Source: Parvularcula sp. LCG005 (GTDB lineage Bacteria > Pseudomonadota > Alphaproteobacteria > Caulobacterales > Parvularculaceae). Taken from it: a stretch of 64,000 bases of DNA. The translations under genes and the position numbers were made by a program. Within the stretch, counting starts at the first letter, position 1, and each line of letters opens with the position of its first letter. This document shows, piece after piece, positions 16,120 to 25,750 of the stretch. The stretch spans positions 2,495,001-2,559,000 of the forward strand of contig NZ_CP136758.1 of assembly GCF_032930845.1 (NCBI RefSeq), written 5' to 3'. The notes below the pieces were generated by a model. That model was not told the DNA's origin. It made no database searches and was given only the letters and a program-made list of their open reading frames with translations.

Positions 16120-17280
16120 ATGACCACCACGCTGAAAACGGCCGCAGCACGGTTTGCGAATTGGGCCCAACAGGACGCCCTACCGCTCTGGTATCAGACG
16201 GCCGGTGACGCAACCGGCGGCTTCTTTGAAGATCTCACCATGGATGGCGTACCGCGTAAGGATGAAATCCGCCGCGTTCGGGTTCAGCCGCGCCAGGCCT
16301 ATGTCTACGCCCACGCCCACATGCTCGGCTGGGCCGAGTGCGGGCAAGCCGCCTCCGATCACGGCTTTGACTACATGATGGAAAAGGCCACGGGTACGTC
16401 TGCGACCGACGGGTCATTTGCCGGCATCGCACACCGTCTGCATGCCGACGGCTCGGTCTCCGATCCCAAACGCGATACCTATGACCACGCATTCGTCCTT
16501 CTGGCCTGCGCCTGGAGGTTTGACGCCTTTGGCGATACGGAGGCGCGCAAGACTGCCGCCGCCTGTCTTCGCTATCTTGATCAGACCATGGGCCAGCCCG
16601 ATGGGAGCTTTCTGGAAGGTGATCCTGCCAGCCTGCCGCGCCGCCAGAACCCGCACATGCACCTGTTCGAAGCGTTCATGGCGCTGGCGCGTGCCACTGG
16701 CGATGCGGCCTATACGGGCCGGGCGCGCAGGATCTTCGCTCTCTTTGAGACGCATTTCTTTGACGCCCGGAACGGCGTTCTGCTCGAATTCTTCAATCAG
16801 GACTGGTCGCTGAACGCGGACAAAGGCGATATTATCGAGCCCGGCCATATGGTCGAGTGGGTCTGGCTACTGGACCAGTACCAGGAACTGACGGGCACGG
16901 ATGTTTCCGCATACATGACCCCGCTTTACGATAATGCCATTCGCTTGGGTACCGACGCCAAGAGCGGCTTTCTTGTCGATGCGATTTCCATGACCCCCGG
17001 CAAGGCAATCCCGGCGACACGGCGGACGTGGGTGCAGACAGAATATATCAAATCATCACTGGTCATGGCCCGGCGCGGTCGTCCAGAGCTGGCGACGAAA
17101 GCGGCTGAACTGATCGATATGCTGTTCGCGACCTATCTGAACACGGAGGTTCAGGGCGGTTATATCGACCAGTTCGGCGCGGACGGCAAAATGATCTCGA
17201 CCGTCATGCCGACCAGCACGCTGTATCACCTGATCAGCGCCGCCGCAGAAGCCAAAAAGACGGTCGAGGCGCTGGGCTGA
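16120..17280 (+). CDS. AGE family epimerase/isomerase (likely mannose-6-phosphate isomerase role)
   Basis: 386 residues of the (alpha/alpha)6-barrel N-acylglucosamine 2-epimerase family. Conserved segments include RVQPRQAYVYAHAHMLG, YDHAFVLLACAW, RRQNPHMHLFEAFMALA and EPGHMVEWVWLLDQY, carrying the family's active-site histidines. Members interconvert mannose, glucose, fructose or N-acetyl sugars. Placement 10 bases after manC suggests it provides mannose-6-phosphate from fructose-6-phosphate for GDP-mannose. That role is inferred from context. Confidence 0.85.
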   Translation: MTTTLKTAAARFANWAQQDALPLWYQTAGDATGGFFEDLTMDGVPRKDEIRRVRVQPRQAYVYAHAHMLGWAECGQAASDHGFDYMMEKATGTSATDGSFAGIAHRLHADGSVSDPKRDTYDHAFVLLACAWRFDAFGDTEARKTAAACLRYLDQTMGQPDGSFLEGDPASLPRRQNPHMHLFEAFMALARATGDAAYTGRARRIFALFETHFFDARNGVLLEFFNQDWSLNADKGDIIEPGHMVEWVWLLDQYQELTGTDVSAYMTPLYDNAIRLGTDAKSGFLVDAISMTPGKAIPATRRTWVQTEYIKSSLVMARRGRPELATKAAELIDMLFATYLNTEVQGGYIDQFGADGKMISTVMPTSTLYHLISAAAEAKKTVEALG

Positions 17281-19086
17281 TTACAGCCCCACGCCTTTCT
17301 GCTCAGCGATCCAGTCGTCAATGCGGTCTTCCAGAACGGAAAGCGGCAGGGCGCCCGCTTCCAGCACGGCATCGTGGAACAGCCGCACGTCAAAATCGGG
17401 ACCAAGCGCCGCCTCAGCCCGGGCGCGAAGCTCACGGATCTTCAGCTCACCAATCTTGTAGCCGAGCGCCTGCCCCGGCCAAGTGATATAGCGGTCGACC
17501 TCATTGCGAATATTCGTGGCGGAAAGCCCCGTATTCTCCGTCATGAAATCGATGGCCTGTTGCCGCGTCCAGCCCTTGGAGTGCATGCCGGTATCCACAA
17601 CAAGACGACAGGCGCGCCACATTTCATAGGATAGCCGACCAAAATTGGTATACGGCGTATCATAGAAGCCAACCTCGAGCCCGAGGCGCTCGGAATAGAG
17701 TGCCCAACCTTCGACAAAGGCGGTCAGCTCCAAGTATTTGCGGAACTCGGGCAGGTCGAGTTCGTGCTGTAGCGCGATCTGCAGATGGTGCCCCGGCACA
17801 GCCTCATGGAAGGTCAGGGACTCGAGTTCATAATTCGGACGGTTTTCCAGATTGGTCGTGTTGATCCAGTAGGTGCCGGACCGACTGCCATCACCTGACG
17901 GCTGGGAGTAATAGGCCGTGGTCGTTTTCGGCGCAATATCGGGCGGGATCTCACGCACATCATAGGGCATGGCTGGCAGGCGCGTGAACAGATTGACGAG
18001 CTGGCCATCCATCTTCTTGGCGATCAGCGCGGCCTCCTTCATGCGGTCCTTCGGCGACACCGGATAGAAATTCGGCGTGGTCCGCAGATAGTTCTGGAAC
18101 GACGCAAGGTTGCGATACCCCTCGCCCGTCGCAATTTCTTCCATCTCGGCACGGATGCGCGCAACTTCGGACAGTCCGATCTGGTGGATTTCGTCCGCAC
18201 TCATATCCGTTGTCGTAAAATGACGGACACGGTTTTCATAATAGTCTATGCCGCCCGGCATGGTGCTGACCCCAACCTCTTCGCGGCAGGCCGGTTGATA
18301 TTCAAGGTTATAGAAGGTCTCGAACTGGCGGATGGCCGGCACAACCTCTTCACGGATGGCGCGGGCGGCCTCGACCTTCAGCGCCGCAAATTCGGCATCG
18401 CTGATCGCGGCAGGCTTGCGGTCGAAGGGGTCAAAAAAAACGCTGTCCTGGGGATCAATCACGACATTGGCGTTGATCGTATCCTCATATCCCTGCATGG
18501 GCGCGCAGGGCTGAACCCAGCCCGCATCGATACCGGCGCGCAGGACATCGGTCGTCTGTGCAAGGAAGGCCGGCATTTTGCCCAGACGCGCCACATAGGA
18601 GCGGTAATCCGCCAACGTGCGGAATGGCAGCTGATCCGGCATGCCCGTCAACGTTTGCAGCGGGCTATAATAGGTCGTCATCAGGAGATATTTGCCGCCA
18701 AACGCCGCGGCCGCGACGTCGTCCTCAAGCTGTCCCTTGAGAAGCTCATAGTTCAGCGCGTCATCCGCCGACAGCTTGGTGCTATCAATACGGTTCAGAT
18801 CAGCCAGAAGCGCGCGCGACACGTCCACCCGCCGCTCATAGGCAGCCAAGCTCATATCCGGCAGCTGATCATCGTAATCCCGCACGCCGGTCGTTGTGGC
18901 GAAGACCGGGTTGGCCTCCAGCCGCGCCTGCCATTGGCGCGCCATGACATCTTCAAAGGCACGCGTAGACGGGTTTGGCGCCCGCAAGGACGGTTGCGCC
19001 TGGCCGTCGGCCGCAGGCGTCGAGGTCGGATCGGCCGTCGCGCAGGCGGCAAGGCTTGCGGTCAGCAGAAGAAGAATTTTATGCAT
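17281..19086 (-). CDS. DUF885 family lipoprotein, putative zinc metallopeptidase
   Basis: 601 residues from the ATG at 19086 (AGGA upstream). A lipoprotein signal (LLLLTASLAAC) is followed by a low-complexity linker and the DUF885 domain. The domain carries TFHEAVPGHHLQI, an HExxxxH-like centre typical of this family, and a C-terminal ITWPGQALGYKIGELKI. It probably sits in the outer-membrane or periplasmic leaflet and hydrolyses peptides or esters, but no substrate is known. Its stop abuts the convergent AGE gene stop. Confidence 0.87.
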   Translation of the reverse strand: MHKILLLLTASLAACATADPTSTPAADGQAQPSLRAPNPSTRAFEDVMARQWQARLEANPVFATTTGVRDYDDQLPDMSLAAYERRVDVSRALLADLNRIDSTKLSADDALNYELLKGQLEDDVAAAAFGGKYLLMTTYYSPLQTLTGMPDQLPFRTLADYRSYVARLGKMPAFLAQTTDVLRAGIDAGWVQPCAPMQGYEDTINANVVIDPQDSVFFDPFDRKPAAISDAEFAALKVEAARAIREEVVPAIRQFETFYNLEYQPACREEVGVSTMPGGIDYYENRVRHFTTTDMSADEIHQIGLSEVARIRAEMEEIATGEGYRNLASFQNYLRTTPNFYPVSPKDRMKEAALIAKKMDGQLVNLFTRLPAMPYDVREIPPDIAPKTTTAYYSQPSGDGSRSGTYWINTTNLENRPNYELESLTFHEAVPGHHLQIALQHELDLPEFRKYLELTAFVEGWALYSERLGLEVGFYDTPYTNFGRLSYEMWRACRLVVDTGMHSKGWTRQQAIDFMTENTGLSATNIRNEVDRYITWPGQALGYKIGELKIRELRARAEAALGPDFDVRLFHDAVLEAGALPLSVLEDRIDDWIAEQKGVGL

Positions 19087-19266
19087 TGGTCCTGTCCCTC
19101 GCACTGCGCGTTCTGGACAGACCATAAGTGGCCAGCTCGTGCTTGGCCAGTCGCCGCAATAGAGGGGGCGGCAGCCCTTATTCAGGTCCCTGTTTCAGGC
19201 GGTTGGCGGGGCGGCATCATCGCACGCCCCTTCAACCCGACGCTGAGGGGACAGTAACAGGTCGTG

Positions 19267-19557
19267 TTATTTGACGACGGCCAGGACCGGGCGGCGCTTT
19301 TTCAGCCACTCGCGAGCCTGACGCTGGGCCTCCGCCACTTCGCGACTTGTCATTTCCAGGGTCAGTTGCTGGCGATATTCCTTGGCCATCTCACTGCCTT
19401 CAAGGGCGGCCAGATTGAACCATTTGTGGGCCGTGATGAGGTCAGTCTCCTCACCCACACCAGGGGTCGAGGCCTCAAGCCCGAGGCGATACAAATCATC
19501 GGCCGAGAAAATCTTCTCCGCACCGTTCAGCGTGACGTGGTCGAGTTCTACAGACAT
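19267..19557 (-). CDS. Sel1-repeat-like small protein
   Basis: 96 residues without a signal peptide. One Sel1-type helical repeat is visible (LYRLGLEAST..DLITAHKWFNLAALEGSEMA), followed by a charged helix. Sel1 repeats mediate protein contacts. The copy number is too low to predict a partner. GGAG precedes the ATG. It lies 180 bases upstream of the DUF885 lipoprotein gene on the same strand. Confidence 0.7.
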   Translation of the reverse strand: MSVELDHVTLNGAEKIFSADDLYRLGLEASTPGVGEETDLITAHKWFNLAALEGSEMAKEYRQQLTLEMTSREVAEAQRQAREWLKKRRPVLAVVK

Positions 19558-19708
19558 TGTTTACTCCTATTACTGTCCCGTTTATTCTCTTTGTCAGGTG
19601 ATTAACCTTGGTAGAAGATGACCATTTGGCCATGAACATCCGGTAAAGAGCAATTTTATCTGTTCTTTACTTCAGGTTGACTTGAAATTAGGGATGGTAA
19701 CGGAAGCC

Positions 19709-21202
19709 TTAACGCTCGGCAGTGCAAAACGCCGTGTACGCAGCACCCGTCAGCGGCGTGATTCCCCAGAGCGTAGATTTTTCCTTGCCTCCAATGGATC
19801 GTGACCAGTCTGCCTGAACCATGATGGTGGCCGGGTCGTCATAGGCAAACGCCACCGCAGGCTCTAGCGGGACGCCCCAGACCATGTCTTCTGACCATAT
19901 AAAAAAGCACGGATGCTCGTCATTTTTTATCGGATTGGTCAGTGTGAGGGACGTGAACACCCGCACAGGCATCTGTGGAAAACGCGAAACAAGGTTACCG
20001 CCGGTGTTTTCTTCCCTAACAATCAGAACCGCATCATCAGGCACCGCCGCCTCGATCGCTATCGCGAGCGGATCATAGGGCACGAATTCCAGACACCTGT
20101 CACAGAACGGCGGCCCGGGGAAAATCGCGCCCGCAAATCGCAGGACCAGCACAAGAAGGGCGGTGCCGCCGCAGGCCACAAACCATGGCCGAAAAGCCTC
20201 GTCGGCCCGCCGCAGCAGCGCCGAAGCGATCGCGACGTAAGCGGGCAACAGAACGGGGATCAGATAGCGCTCTGACACATTGCCCATCCCGGCGGCGATC
20301 ACCGCGACCGCCAGCAGCCCAAGGCTGATCCATGCGGTGCGCAGAAGAAGCCGCTCCAATGTGCCGAACACCGTGCCGCCCTGACGCCCGAGCCAAAGGG
20401 CTACGAGCCCAAAGGGCAGGAAAAAGGTCAGCGCCGAGACGATGAGTGAGCCGAGCCCCTCGCCGACCCGGGACAGATAGGCTCCCTCCCGCCCCATCGT
20501 CTGCGCCAGCGAGGCGTTGTAGGCGTCCGTCTGGTTCAGGAACCACAGAACATGCGGCAGGACGACCATTGCCGCGACTGCCGGGATCAGAACTGCTGAT
20601 GGACGCAGCAGGGCGCCCCGCGTGTCGCGCGCCCAGACCAGCGCGACAAGAAACGGTACGATGAACAGAGCGGCATTGTACTTGGTCATCATGGCAATGC
20701 CGGCCATCAGACCAAAAAGTGCTGCTGCCCGAACCCCAGGCTGGCGTACGAGCCGCAGTCCGGCCCACATGACCCCGGCGACACCGGCAATAAGCAAGGC
20801 CGAGTGGGTAAAGGCCTCGTGATAGTTCCAGCCGATCTGATAGAGGAGCACCATGCCGGTGGCGACCGCAAACGCGGCCCGCGCCGACGCGTACTGACGG
20901 ACCGTACCATGGACAAAGGCCGCCGCGATCATCAGCGCGACATATTTGACGATCAGGAAACTGATGAGGCCGCCGCCCGTCACGAAGTGCAACAAGCGGA
21001 TCAGCCATTCAAAAAGCGGAGGATTGTCGGGCTGGTATCCCCACTGCCAGACCTGGGTGAAGACATTCGTCTTCGCATCATCCATGGCAAGCGCCGTGCC
21101 CTTCATCAGCCGCGCGATGGCGTTGATGAGGCCGAAAAGCGCGGTGACCGTGATTGTTCCCTGCAGAGAGAAAAGGCGCTGGCGCCACGTTCTGTCAGTC
21201 AT
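19709..21202 (-). CDS. ArnT/GT39-like membrane glycosyltransferase
   Basis: 497 residues with about ten or eleven membrane helices. The N-terminal periplasmic loop carries DDAKTNVFTQVWQWGYQPDNPPLFEWL, the acidic and proline-rich loop typical of PMT/ArnT-type (GT39/GT83) enzymes. These transfer sugars from a polyprenyl phosphate to lipid A, glycans or protein outside the inner membrane. The last 120 residues form a soluble domain. The ATG at 21202 overlaps the stop of the M48 gene by eight bases (ATGACTGA), so the two are co-translated. Confidence 0.85.
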   Translation of the reverse strand: MTDRTWRQRLFSLQGTITVTALFGLINAIARLMKGTALAMDDAKTNVFTQVWQWGYQPDNPPLFEWLIRLLHFVTGGGLISFLIVKYVALMIAAAFVHGTVRQYASARAAFAVATGMVLLYQIGWNYHEAFTHSALLIAGVAGVMWAGLRLVRQPGVRAAALFGLMAGIAMMTKYNAALFIVPFLVALVWARDTRGALLRPSAVLIPAVAAMVVLPHVLWFLNQTDAYNASLAQTMGREGAYLSRVGEGLGSLIVSALTFFLPFGLVALWLGRQGGTVFGTLERLLLRTAWISLGLLAVAVIAAGMGNVSERYLIPVLLPAYVAIASALLRRADEAFRPWFVACGGTALLVLVLRFAGAIFPGPPFCDRCLEFVPYDPLAIAIEAAVPDDAVLIVREENTGGNLVSRFPQMPVRVFTSLTLTNPIKNDEHPCFFIWSEDMVWGVPLEPAVAFAYDDPATIMVQADWSRSIGGKEKSTLWGITPLTGAAYTAFCTAER

Positions 21203-22268
21203 CGACACGCTCCGGCAAGAGGGACAAGCCCCGCTGCCGCTTGATATTGATTTCCGCGATCGCCGCTTCCAGCGCCGCAATACGATCAGGCGTCAAAGGG
21301 TGCGTCCCGGGGGCATAGATTGAATCCGGGCTCTCTGTAGAGAACACATCGAACGTCTGGCGCGCAGCGGTCAAATCGCCCTCGGCACGCGCGAAGAGGT
21401 ATAGCCCCACATAATCCGCCTCCGCCTCAAAATCTTCCGCCCAAGGGGCAAGAAGGCGCAGTGAACGGCGCTGCATGGAGATATCTGGCCGTTTTCCAGC
21501 TACCGATAGGGCGCCGTCGAGCACCATTGCGCCACCATAGACAAAGGGCGCGGCTACCACGGCGCCGCTGACGGTCAGGTTGCGCCAGTATTTGCGCGGA
21601 TGGCGCAGTATCACATGAGCGGCTTCATGGGCGATGACATATTGCAGGGCCGGATCATCGAGGGCGCGGACGAGGCCGGTATAGATGACAATATCCCCTT
21701 CAATCGCGTTGGCGTTGATCGCCTGGCTCGTTGAAATTTTCACGGCGATGTCGCAGGCGGTGACCGCCTCCACTGTAAAATCACCCTGATCGGTTCCCAG
21801 CGACACGGTGCCGTCATCGTCCAGCGCCTGCCGGATCCTCTTTGACATGCTGTCCAGATCCGACATCGGTTCGCCGTTCACGGCCTGCAGGGCCATCCCT
21901 GCGGCGAGGCCGGACCGGGCCGCGGGGCTTCCCTTGCTGACGTGCACAATGCGGATGCCTTCGGGCACGCCGATTCGCTCGAGCTCGGCCTCCCGCAGGC
22001 CGCCGGCCATGCGCGCCCAGAGGGGCCGGTCACCAAAGACGATGCCAATGGTGGGACGGGTGGCGGGACAAAGATCCGTATTGGCGGTCAGGAGGGGCCA
22101 GTTGAGATCGTAGACCCGGGCCCGCCGATCGAGCGCCGTCTGCATCGCCGCGATGATCAGCTGGCTTCGTTCCGCATCGGCGCGCGCCGGATCAATCGCG
22201 GGCGCGCGATAGACCGGCGTGGCACAGGCCGTGACAAAAAGGAACAAACACAGGAGAAGGCACCGCAT
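21195..22268 (-). CDS. M48 family metallopeptidase lipoprotein with PDZ-like segment
   Basis: 357 residues from the ATG at 22268. A lipoprotein signal (LCLFLFVTAC) is followed by a domain with a PDZ-like segment (residues about 105-170: HVSKGSPAARSGLAAGMAL). The M48 catalytic domain has the zinc motif HEAAHVILRHP and a downstream EAEADYVGLYLF with the third ligand glutamate. It is probably a periplasmic zinc protease in envelope quality control. Co-translated with the glycosyltransferase downstream. Confidence 0.88.
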   Translation of the reverse strand: MRCLLLCLFLFVTACATPVYRAPAIDPARADAERSQLIIAAMQTALDRRARVYDLNWPLLTANTDLCPATRPTIGIVFGDRPLWARMAGGLREAELERIGVPEGIRIVHVSKGSPAARSGLAAGMALQAVNGEPMSDLDSMSKRIRQALDDDGTVSLGTDQGDFTVEAVTACDIAVKISTSQAINANAIEGDIVIYTGLVRALDDPALQYVIAHEAAHVILRHPRKYWRNLTVSGAVVAAPFVYGGAMVLDGALSVAGKRPDISMQRRSLRLLAPWAEDFEAEADYVGLYLFARAEGDLTAARQTFDVFSTESPDSIYAPGTHPLTPDRIAALEAAIAEINIKRQRGLSLLPERVDD

Positions 22269-22342
22269 GGACCAATCGTAGTGGGGCCGCCTCACGGGTC
22301 AACGGGCCTTTCGCGGATTGGCGGCCTGAGAACGGAGTTGCC

Positions 22343-23548
22343 GTGCAGAAGATCAAATCCTCCGATGATTTCCTCCGCTGGGCCGACGACCCGACCCGGC
22401 AGCCCGCCGCGTTTCAGGTGATCGACCTGCGCGGCGAAACGGGCCGGCTTCTGTCCCTGCCCCTCGCCCATTGCCTGTTCCTGAGCTGCAATCTTGAGCC
22501 GGCCGCCACCGCCCATATCATTGAGAGCGGCGGCATTGTCATACCGGATCGCAAGCGGTTCAAATTTGCGCCGCATCGCAGCCGTCTGTACACGGTGGAG
22601 GAACTTTTTGCCGGATACCACGGCTCGCCCAAGACCGGTTATCACTGTACCTACGATTACAAGATCTACTACGAATATGTGAAACAGGGTCGTGAAGCCG
22701 TCCCAATCGACATCAGCCTTCACCGGCGCCTGCACGATCACTCCATCACTGATGCGCTGGAGGAAGAGCTGAGAGGTCACAAAGTCGTCGCCATCATGGG
22801 TGGCCATGACATGGAACGGCGGGAGCCGGATTACCTGAAAGTCGCGCAGGTGGCCCGTCGGCTGGCGCGCGAAGGGTATCTGGTCATCACCGGTGGCGGT
22901 CCGGGGGCGATGGAGGCCGCCCATTTCGGCGCCTGGTTCGCCGGCCGCCCCGACGGAGACATGACAGACGCCTTGGCCCAGATGGCCGTGCGTCCTGAGG
23001 GCGCGCCGCCGGGCAAGGAATATGATGACCAGGACTGGCTCTATCGCGCCTGGTGCATTCGGTCCGCCTACCCCCAATCGGCGGAGGATGCAGAGCGGTA
23101 CAGGTCGATCGGCATCCCCACCTGGTTCTATGGCCATGAGCCGCCATCAGTCTTTGCCACGCGGATCGCCAAATATTTCGCCAACAGCGTGCGGGAGGAC
23201 GGCCTGTTGATGGTCGCCAATCACGGCATCATCTTTGCCCCGGGCAATGCCGGGACCGTACAGGAAATTTTTCAGGACGCGGCCCAGAACTATTATGGCA
23301 CGTCAGGTCATCGCAGTCCGATGATTTTGCTGGGTACGGATTACTGGACAAAAACCTATCCCGCCTGGCCGCTGCTTCAGAAACTTGCAGCACGGAAAGC
23401 GAAAGAGGGTTTTCCAGACCTGATCTCCCTCACAGACAACGAACAGGAAATCACGGAGGTCATCCGCGCGTACGATCCTGCCAATCATCGTGCCGATGCG
23501 CCGGGTCCCCACATGCCCCCTTCCCACGACCAAAAAGAACAAGTATAG
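22343..23548 (+). CDS. LOG family (lysine decarboxylase-like fold) protein, long form
   Basis: 401 residues; LOG proteins that activate cytokinins are about half this size. The Rossmann core starts near residue 145 (VVAIMGGHDMERREPDYLKV), then VITGGGPGAMEAA. The nucleotide-binding motif PGGxGTxxE appears as PGNAGTVQE. The N-terminal 140 residues are an additional domain. LOG enzymes cleave nucleoside monophosphates to base and ribose-5-phosphate, but the altered motif makes activity uncertain. A GTG start with GGAG upstream. It precedes radA by seven bases. Confidence 0.8.
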   Translation: MQKIKSSDDFLRWADDPTRQPAAFQVIDLRGETGRLLSLPLAHCLFLSCNLEPAATAHIIESGGIVIPDRKRFKFAPHRSRLYTVEELFAGYHGSPKTGYHCTYDYKIYYEYVKQGREAVPIDISLHRRLHDHSITDALEEELRGHKVVAIMGGHDMERREPDYLKVAQVARRLAREGYLVITGGGPGAMEAAHFGAWFAGRPDGDMTDALAQMAVRPEGAPPGKEYDDQDWLYRAWCIRSAYPQSAEDAERYRSIGIPTWFYGHEPPSVFATRIAKYFANSVREDGLLMVANHGIIFAPGNAGTVQEIFQDAAQNYYGTSGHRSPMILLGTDYWTKTYPAWPLLQKLAARKAKEGFPDLISLTDNEQEITEVIRAYDPANHRADAPGPHMPPSHDQKEQV

Positions 23549-23555
23549 AACAAAA

Positions 23556-24914
23556 ATGGCGCGATCTTCCGATACCTATGTCTGTCAGTCCTGCGGCGCG
23601 GTGTACGCGAAATGGGCAGGCCGCTGCGATGCGTGCGGCGAATGGAATTCGATTGAACTGGAAACCCAGTCCGCCCCGCCAGGCGCCGTGGCCGTCAAGG
23701 ACGGCAAAGGCAACGCCATAAGGCTCGACAGTTTGGAAGGCGACATTCAGTCCGAACGCCGCCTGCCATCCGGCAATGCCGAATTTGATCGGGCGGTGGG
23801 CGGGGGCCTTGTCCCCGGCGGCGCGCTGCTGGTCGGCGGTGACCCGGGCGTCGGCAAATCGACGCTCCTGTTGCAGATCGCGGCCGGGTTGGCGCAGGAG
23901 AAATCCAAGGTCGCCTATATTTCGGGCGAAGAAGCGATTGCCCAGATCCGCATGCGGGCCAAACGTCTCGGCCTGTCCAAGGCGCCGGTTGGCCTCGCCT
24001 CCGGCACCAATCTTCGGGACATTCTGGCGACCCTGCGCACCGAAAAGCCCGACGTGGTCATCATCGATTCAATTCAGACCCTGTGGACAGACACCCTGCC
24101 CGCCGCCCCCGGCACCGTGACACAAGTGAGGGCCTGTGCGCAGGAGCTGGTCCGCTTTGCCAAGCAGAACACCTGCGCGATCATCCTTGTCGGTCATGTG
24201 ACCAAAGACGGACAGCTGGCCGGGCCGCGGGTGGTCGAGCACCTCGTCGATGCTGTGCTGTATTTTGAATCCGAGAGCGGTCGGTCGTTCCGCATCCTCC
24301 GTGCCGTGAAGAACCGCTTTGGCGCGGCCCATGAGATCGGCGTCTTTGAGATGACTGGCGGTGGGCTCAGAGAAGTGTCTAATCCCTCCGCCCTCTTCCT
24401 GTCCGAAGGCGACGGCGTTGTCTCCGGCTCGGTCGTGTTTGCAGGCATTGAAGGCACGCGGCCTCTCCTGTGCGAGATACAGGCGCTGGTCAGCCAGTCA
24501 TCCCTGGGCGCGCCTCGCCGCGCTGTGGTGGGGTGGGACAGCGCACGCCTGTCCATGCTGCTCGCTGTTCTGGACACGCGCTGCGGGCTCGATTTCGGTC
24601 GCCATGACGTTTTCCTGAATGTCGCCGGGGGTCTGAAGATTTCAGAACCCGCCGCCGACATGGCGGCCGCAGCGGCCCTTTTATCCGCGCGCCTCGACAC
24701 ACCTGTTCCGCCCAAAATGGTCGTGTTCGGAGAAATCGGTCTGTCAGGCGCGGTGCGCCCTGTGCCGCAAATGCCGGCACGGATGGGCGAGGCAGAGAAA
24801 TTGGGGTTTGAGCAGGTTCTCTGCCCCGCGCTGGGCGAAGACAAACCGAAAGGTCTTCGTTCCAGCCTGATCGGCGAGGTCGCTGACCTCGTTAATTACA
24901 TCAAAGGTCTTTAG
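23556..24914 (+). CDS. radA: DNA repair protein RadA
   Basis: 452 residues, full length. The N-terminal zinc finger is CQSCG...CDACG; the RecA-like ATPase has Walker A GGDPGVGKST and the RadA-specific KNRFG motif. The Lon-protease-like C-terminal domain is present (VNVAGGLKISEPAADMA). RadA is a hexameric helicase that drives branch migration in homologous recombination. ATG 23556 begins at the conserved zinc finger. The stop overlaps a convergent small gene by four bases. Confidence 0.96.
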   Translation: MARSSDTYVCQSCGAVYAKWAGRCDACGEWNSIELETQSAPPGAVAVKDGKGNAIRLDSLEGDIQSERRLPSGNAEFDRAVGGGLVPGGALLVGGDPGVGKSTLLLQIAAGLAQEKSKVAYISGEEAIAQIRMRAKRLGLSKAPVGLASGTNLRDILATLRTEKPDVVIIDSIQTLWTDTLPAAPGTVTQVRACAQELVRFAKQNTCAIILVGHVTKDGQLAGPRVVEHLVDAVLYFESESGRSFRILRAVKNRFGAAHEIGVFEMTGGGLREVSNPSALFLSEGDGVVSGSVVFAGIEGTRPLLCEIQALVSQSSLGAPRRAVVGWDSARLSMLLAVLDTRCGLDFGRHDVFLNVAGGLKISEPAADMAAAAALLSARLDTPVPPKMVVFGEIGLSGAVRPVPQMPARMGEAEKLGFEQVLCPALGEDKPKGLRSSLIGEVADLVNYIKGL

Positions 24915-25096
24915 CGGCGACAGGCAGCGGCGGTCACGAGGCCATTGATCACGAAATAGGCGGCAACGCCCCAGATGACCAATTGCTCCTTGAACGCACT
25001 GTCTGGCAGGAATTTGGCCCCGGCAAGCATCCCTGCGGCACAGAAGAGGGCAACGATAATCTGGAGTGCACCGGACGGGCGGATGTTCTGGCTCAT
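24911..25096 (-). CDS. Small two-helix membrane protein
   Basis: 61 residues with two predicted membrane helices (about 11-27 and 39-57) and a basic end. No family is recognised. A GAAAGGAAAA-like purine stretch precedes the ATG. It lies 27 bases downstream of the SdpI-like gene on the same strand and may belong to that operon. Confidence 0.6.
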   Translation of the reverse strand: MSQNIRPSGALQIIVALFCAAGMLAGAKFLPDSAFKEQLVIWGVAAYFVINGLVTAAACRR

Positions 25097-25123
25097 GGTC
25101 TTTTCCTTTCAGCCGTTGACGAA

Positions 25124-25750
25124 CTATTTTCGGGGAGCGTTGCCAATACGGCTGCGCACACCGGCGTTCAGAGAGAAAATGGCGCCAAGGATCGTGGCCC
25201 CCAGCGTGATGGCGAAGGTCAGGGAAGAAGACCGCTCACCGGGCGCAAAAAGCCACAGCGCGATAACCGTCAAACCTGCCAGAAAGAAGGTCGTCCCGAT
25301 GCGGCGCCGTGTGCGACGAGTGTCTGAGGCCAGGCACATCGCCTCGCCCTTGCCGACTTTGGGGGTGGCGACCTTGGGCGTAAAATTGCCGATCACCATC
25401 AGGAACAGGCCACAAACGACACCAACCACACGATCAGCCGCGAGAGCATTGACGTCCGCCCTTAACCCGGCGACCTGAAACGACAGCGCCAGCGTCATGA
25501 CGAAGAGCGCGCCCAGCAGGCTCGCAACAAATAGGGTGCGTTCCCCCTTGTCATAGTTCGAAAGCGGTCGTCGGCGCTGAAGTCGGGCCACGAACAGGCG
25601 CGCGCCCATCATCATCAAGACAGCCGCATAGAGTCGCCACGCGTCGAAAGCTGTCCCGTCGGGAAACCGGACGATATGCAGGATGCAGGCGAGGCCCACA
25701 TTCAACAGAAACAGGCCGTCAAAGGCGAAGATGAAGCGGCGGTAGGTCAC
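25124..25750 (-). CDS. Membrane protein, SdpI-like
   Basis: 208 residues with about six membrane helices. GLFLMVIGNFTPKV resembles the SdpI helix that ends in N-(Y/F)-x-P-K. In Bacillus, SdpI is both an immunity protein and the membrane partner that captures the repressor SdpR. The start overlaps the stop of the SdpR-like repressor gene by four bases, which supports a repressor-membrane protein pair. The N-terminal 110 residues do not obviously match SdpI, so this may be a divergent or extended form. Confidence 0.6.
   Translation of the reverse strand: MTYRRFIFAFDGLFLLNVGLACILHIVRFPDGTAFDAWRLYAAVLMMMGARLFVARLQRRRPLSNYDKGERTLFVASLLGALFVMTLALSFQVAGLRADVNALAADRVVGVVCGLFLMVIGNFTPKVATPKVGKGEAMCLASDTRRTRRRIGTTFFLAGLTVIALWLFAPGERSSSLTFAITLGATILGAIFSLNAGVRSRIGNAPRK

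Noticed and set aside
19087-19266. Hairpin GGGGCG/CGCCCC between the DUF885 and Sel1 genes
   Set aside because: The stem is short and there is no T-run on either strand, so it was not called a terminator.
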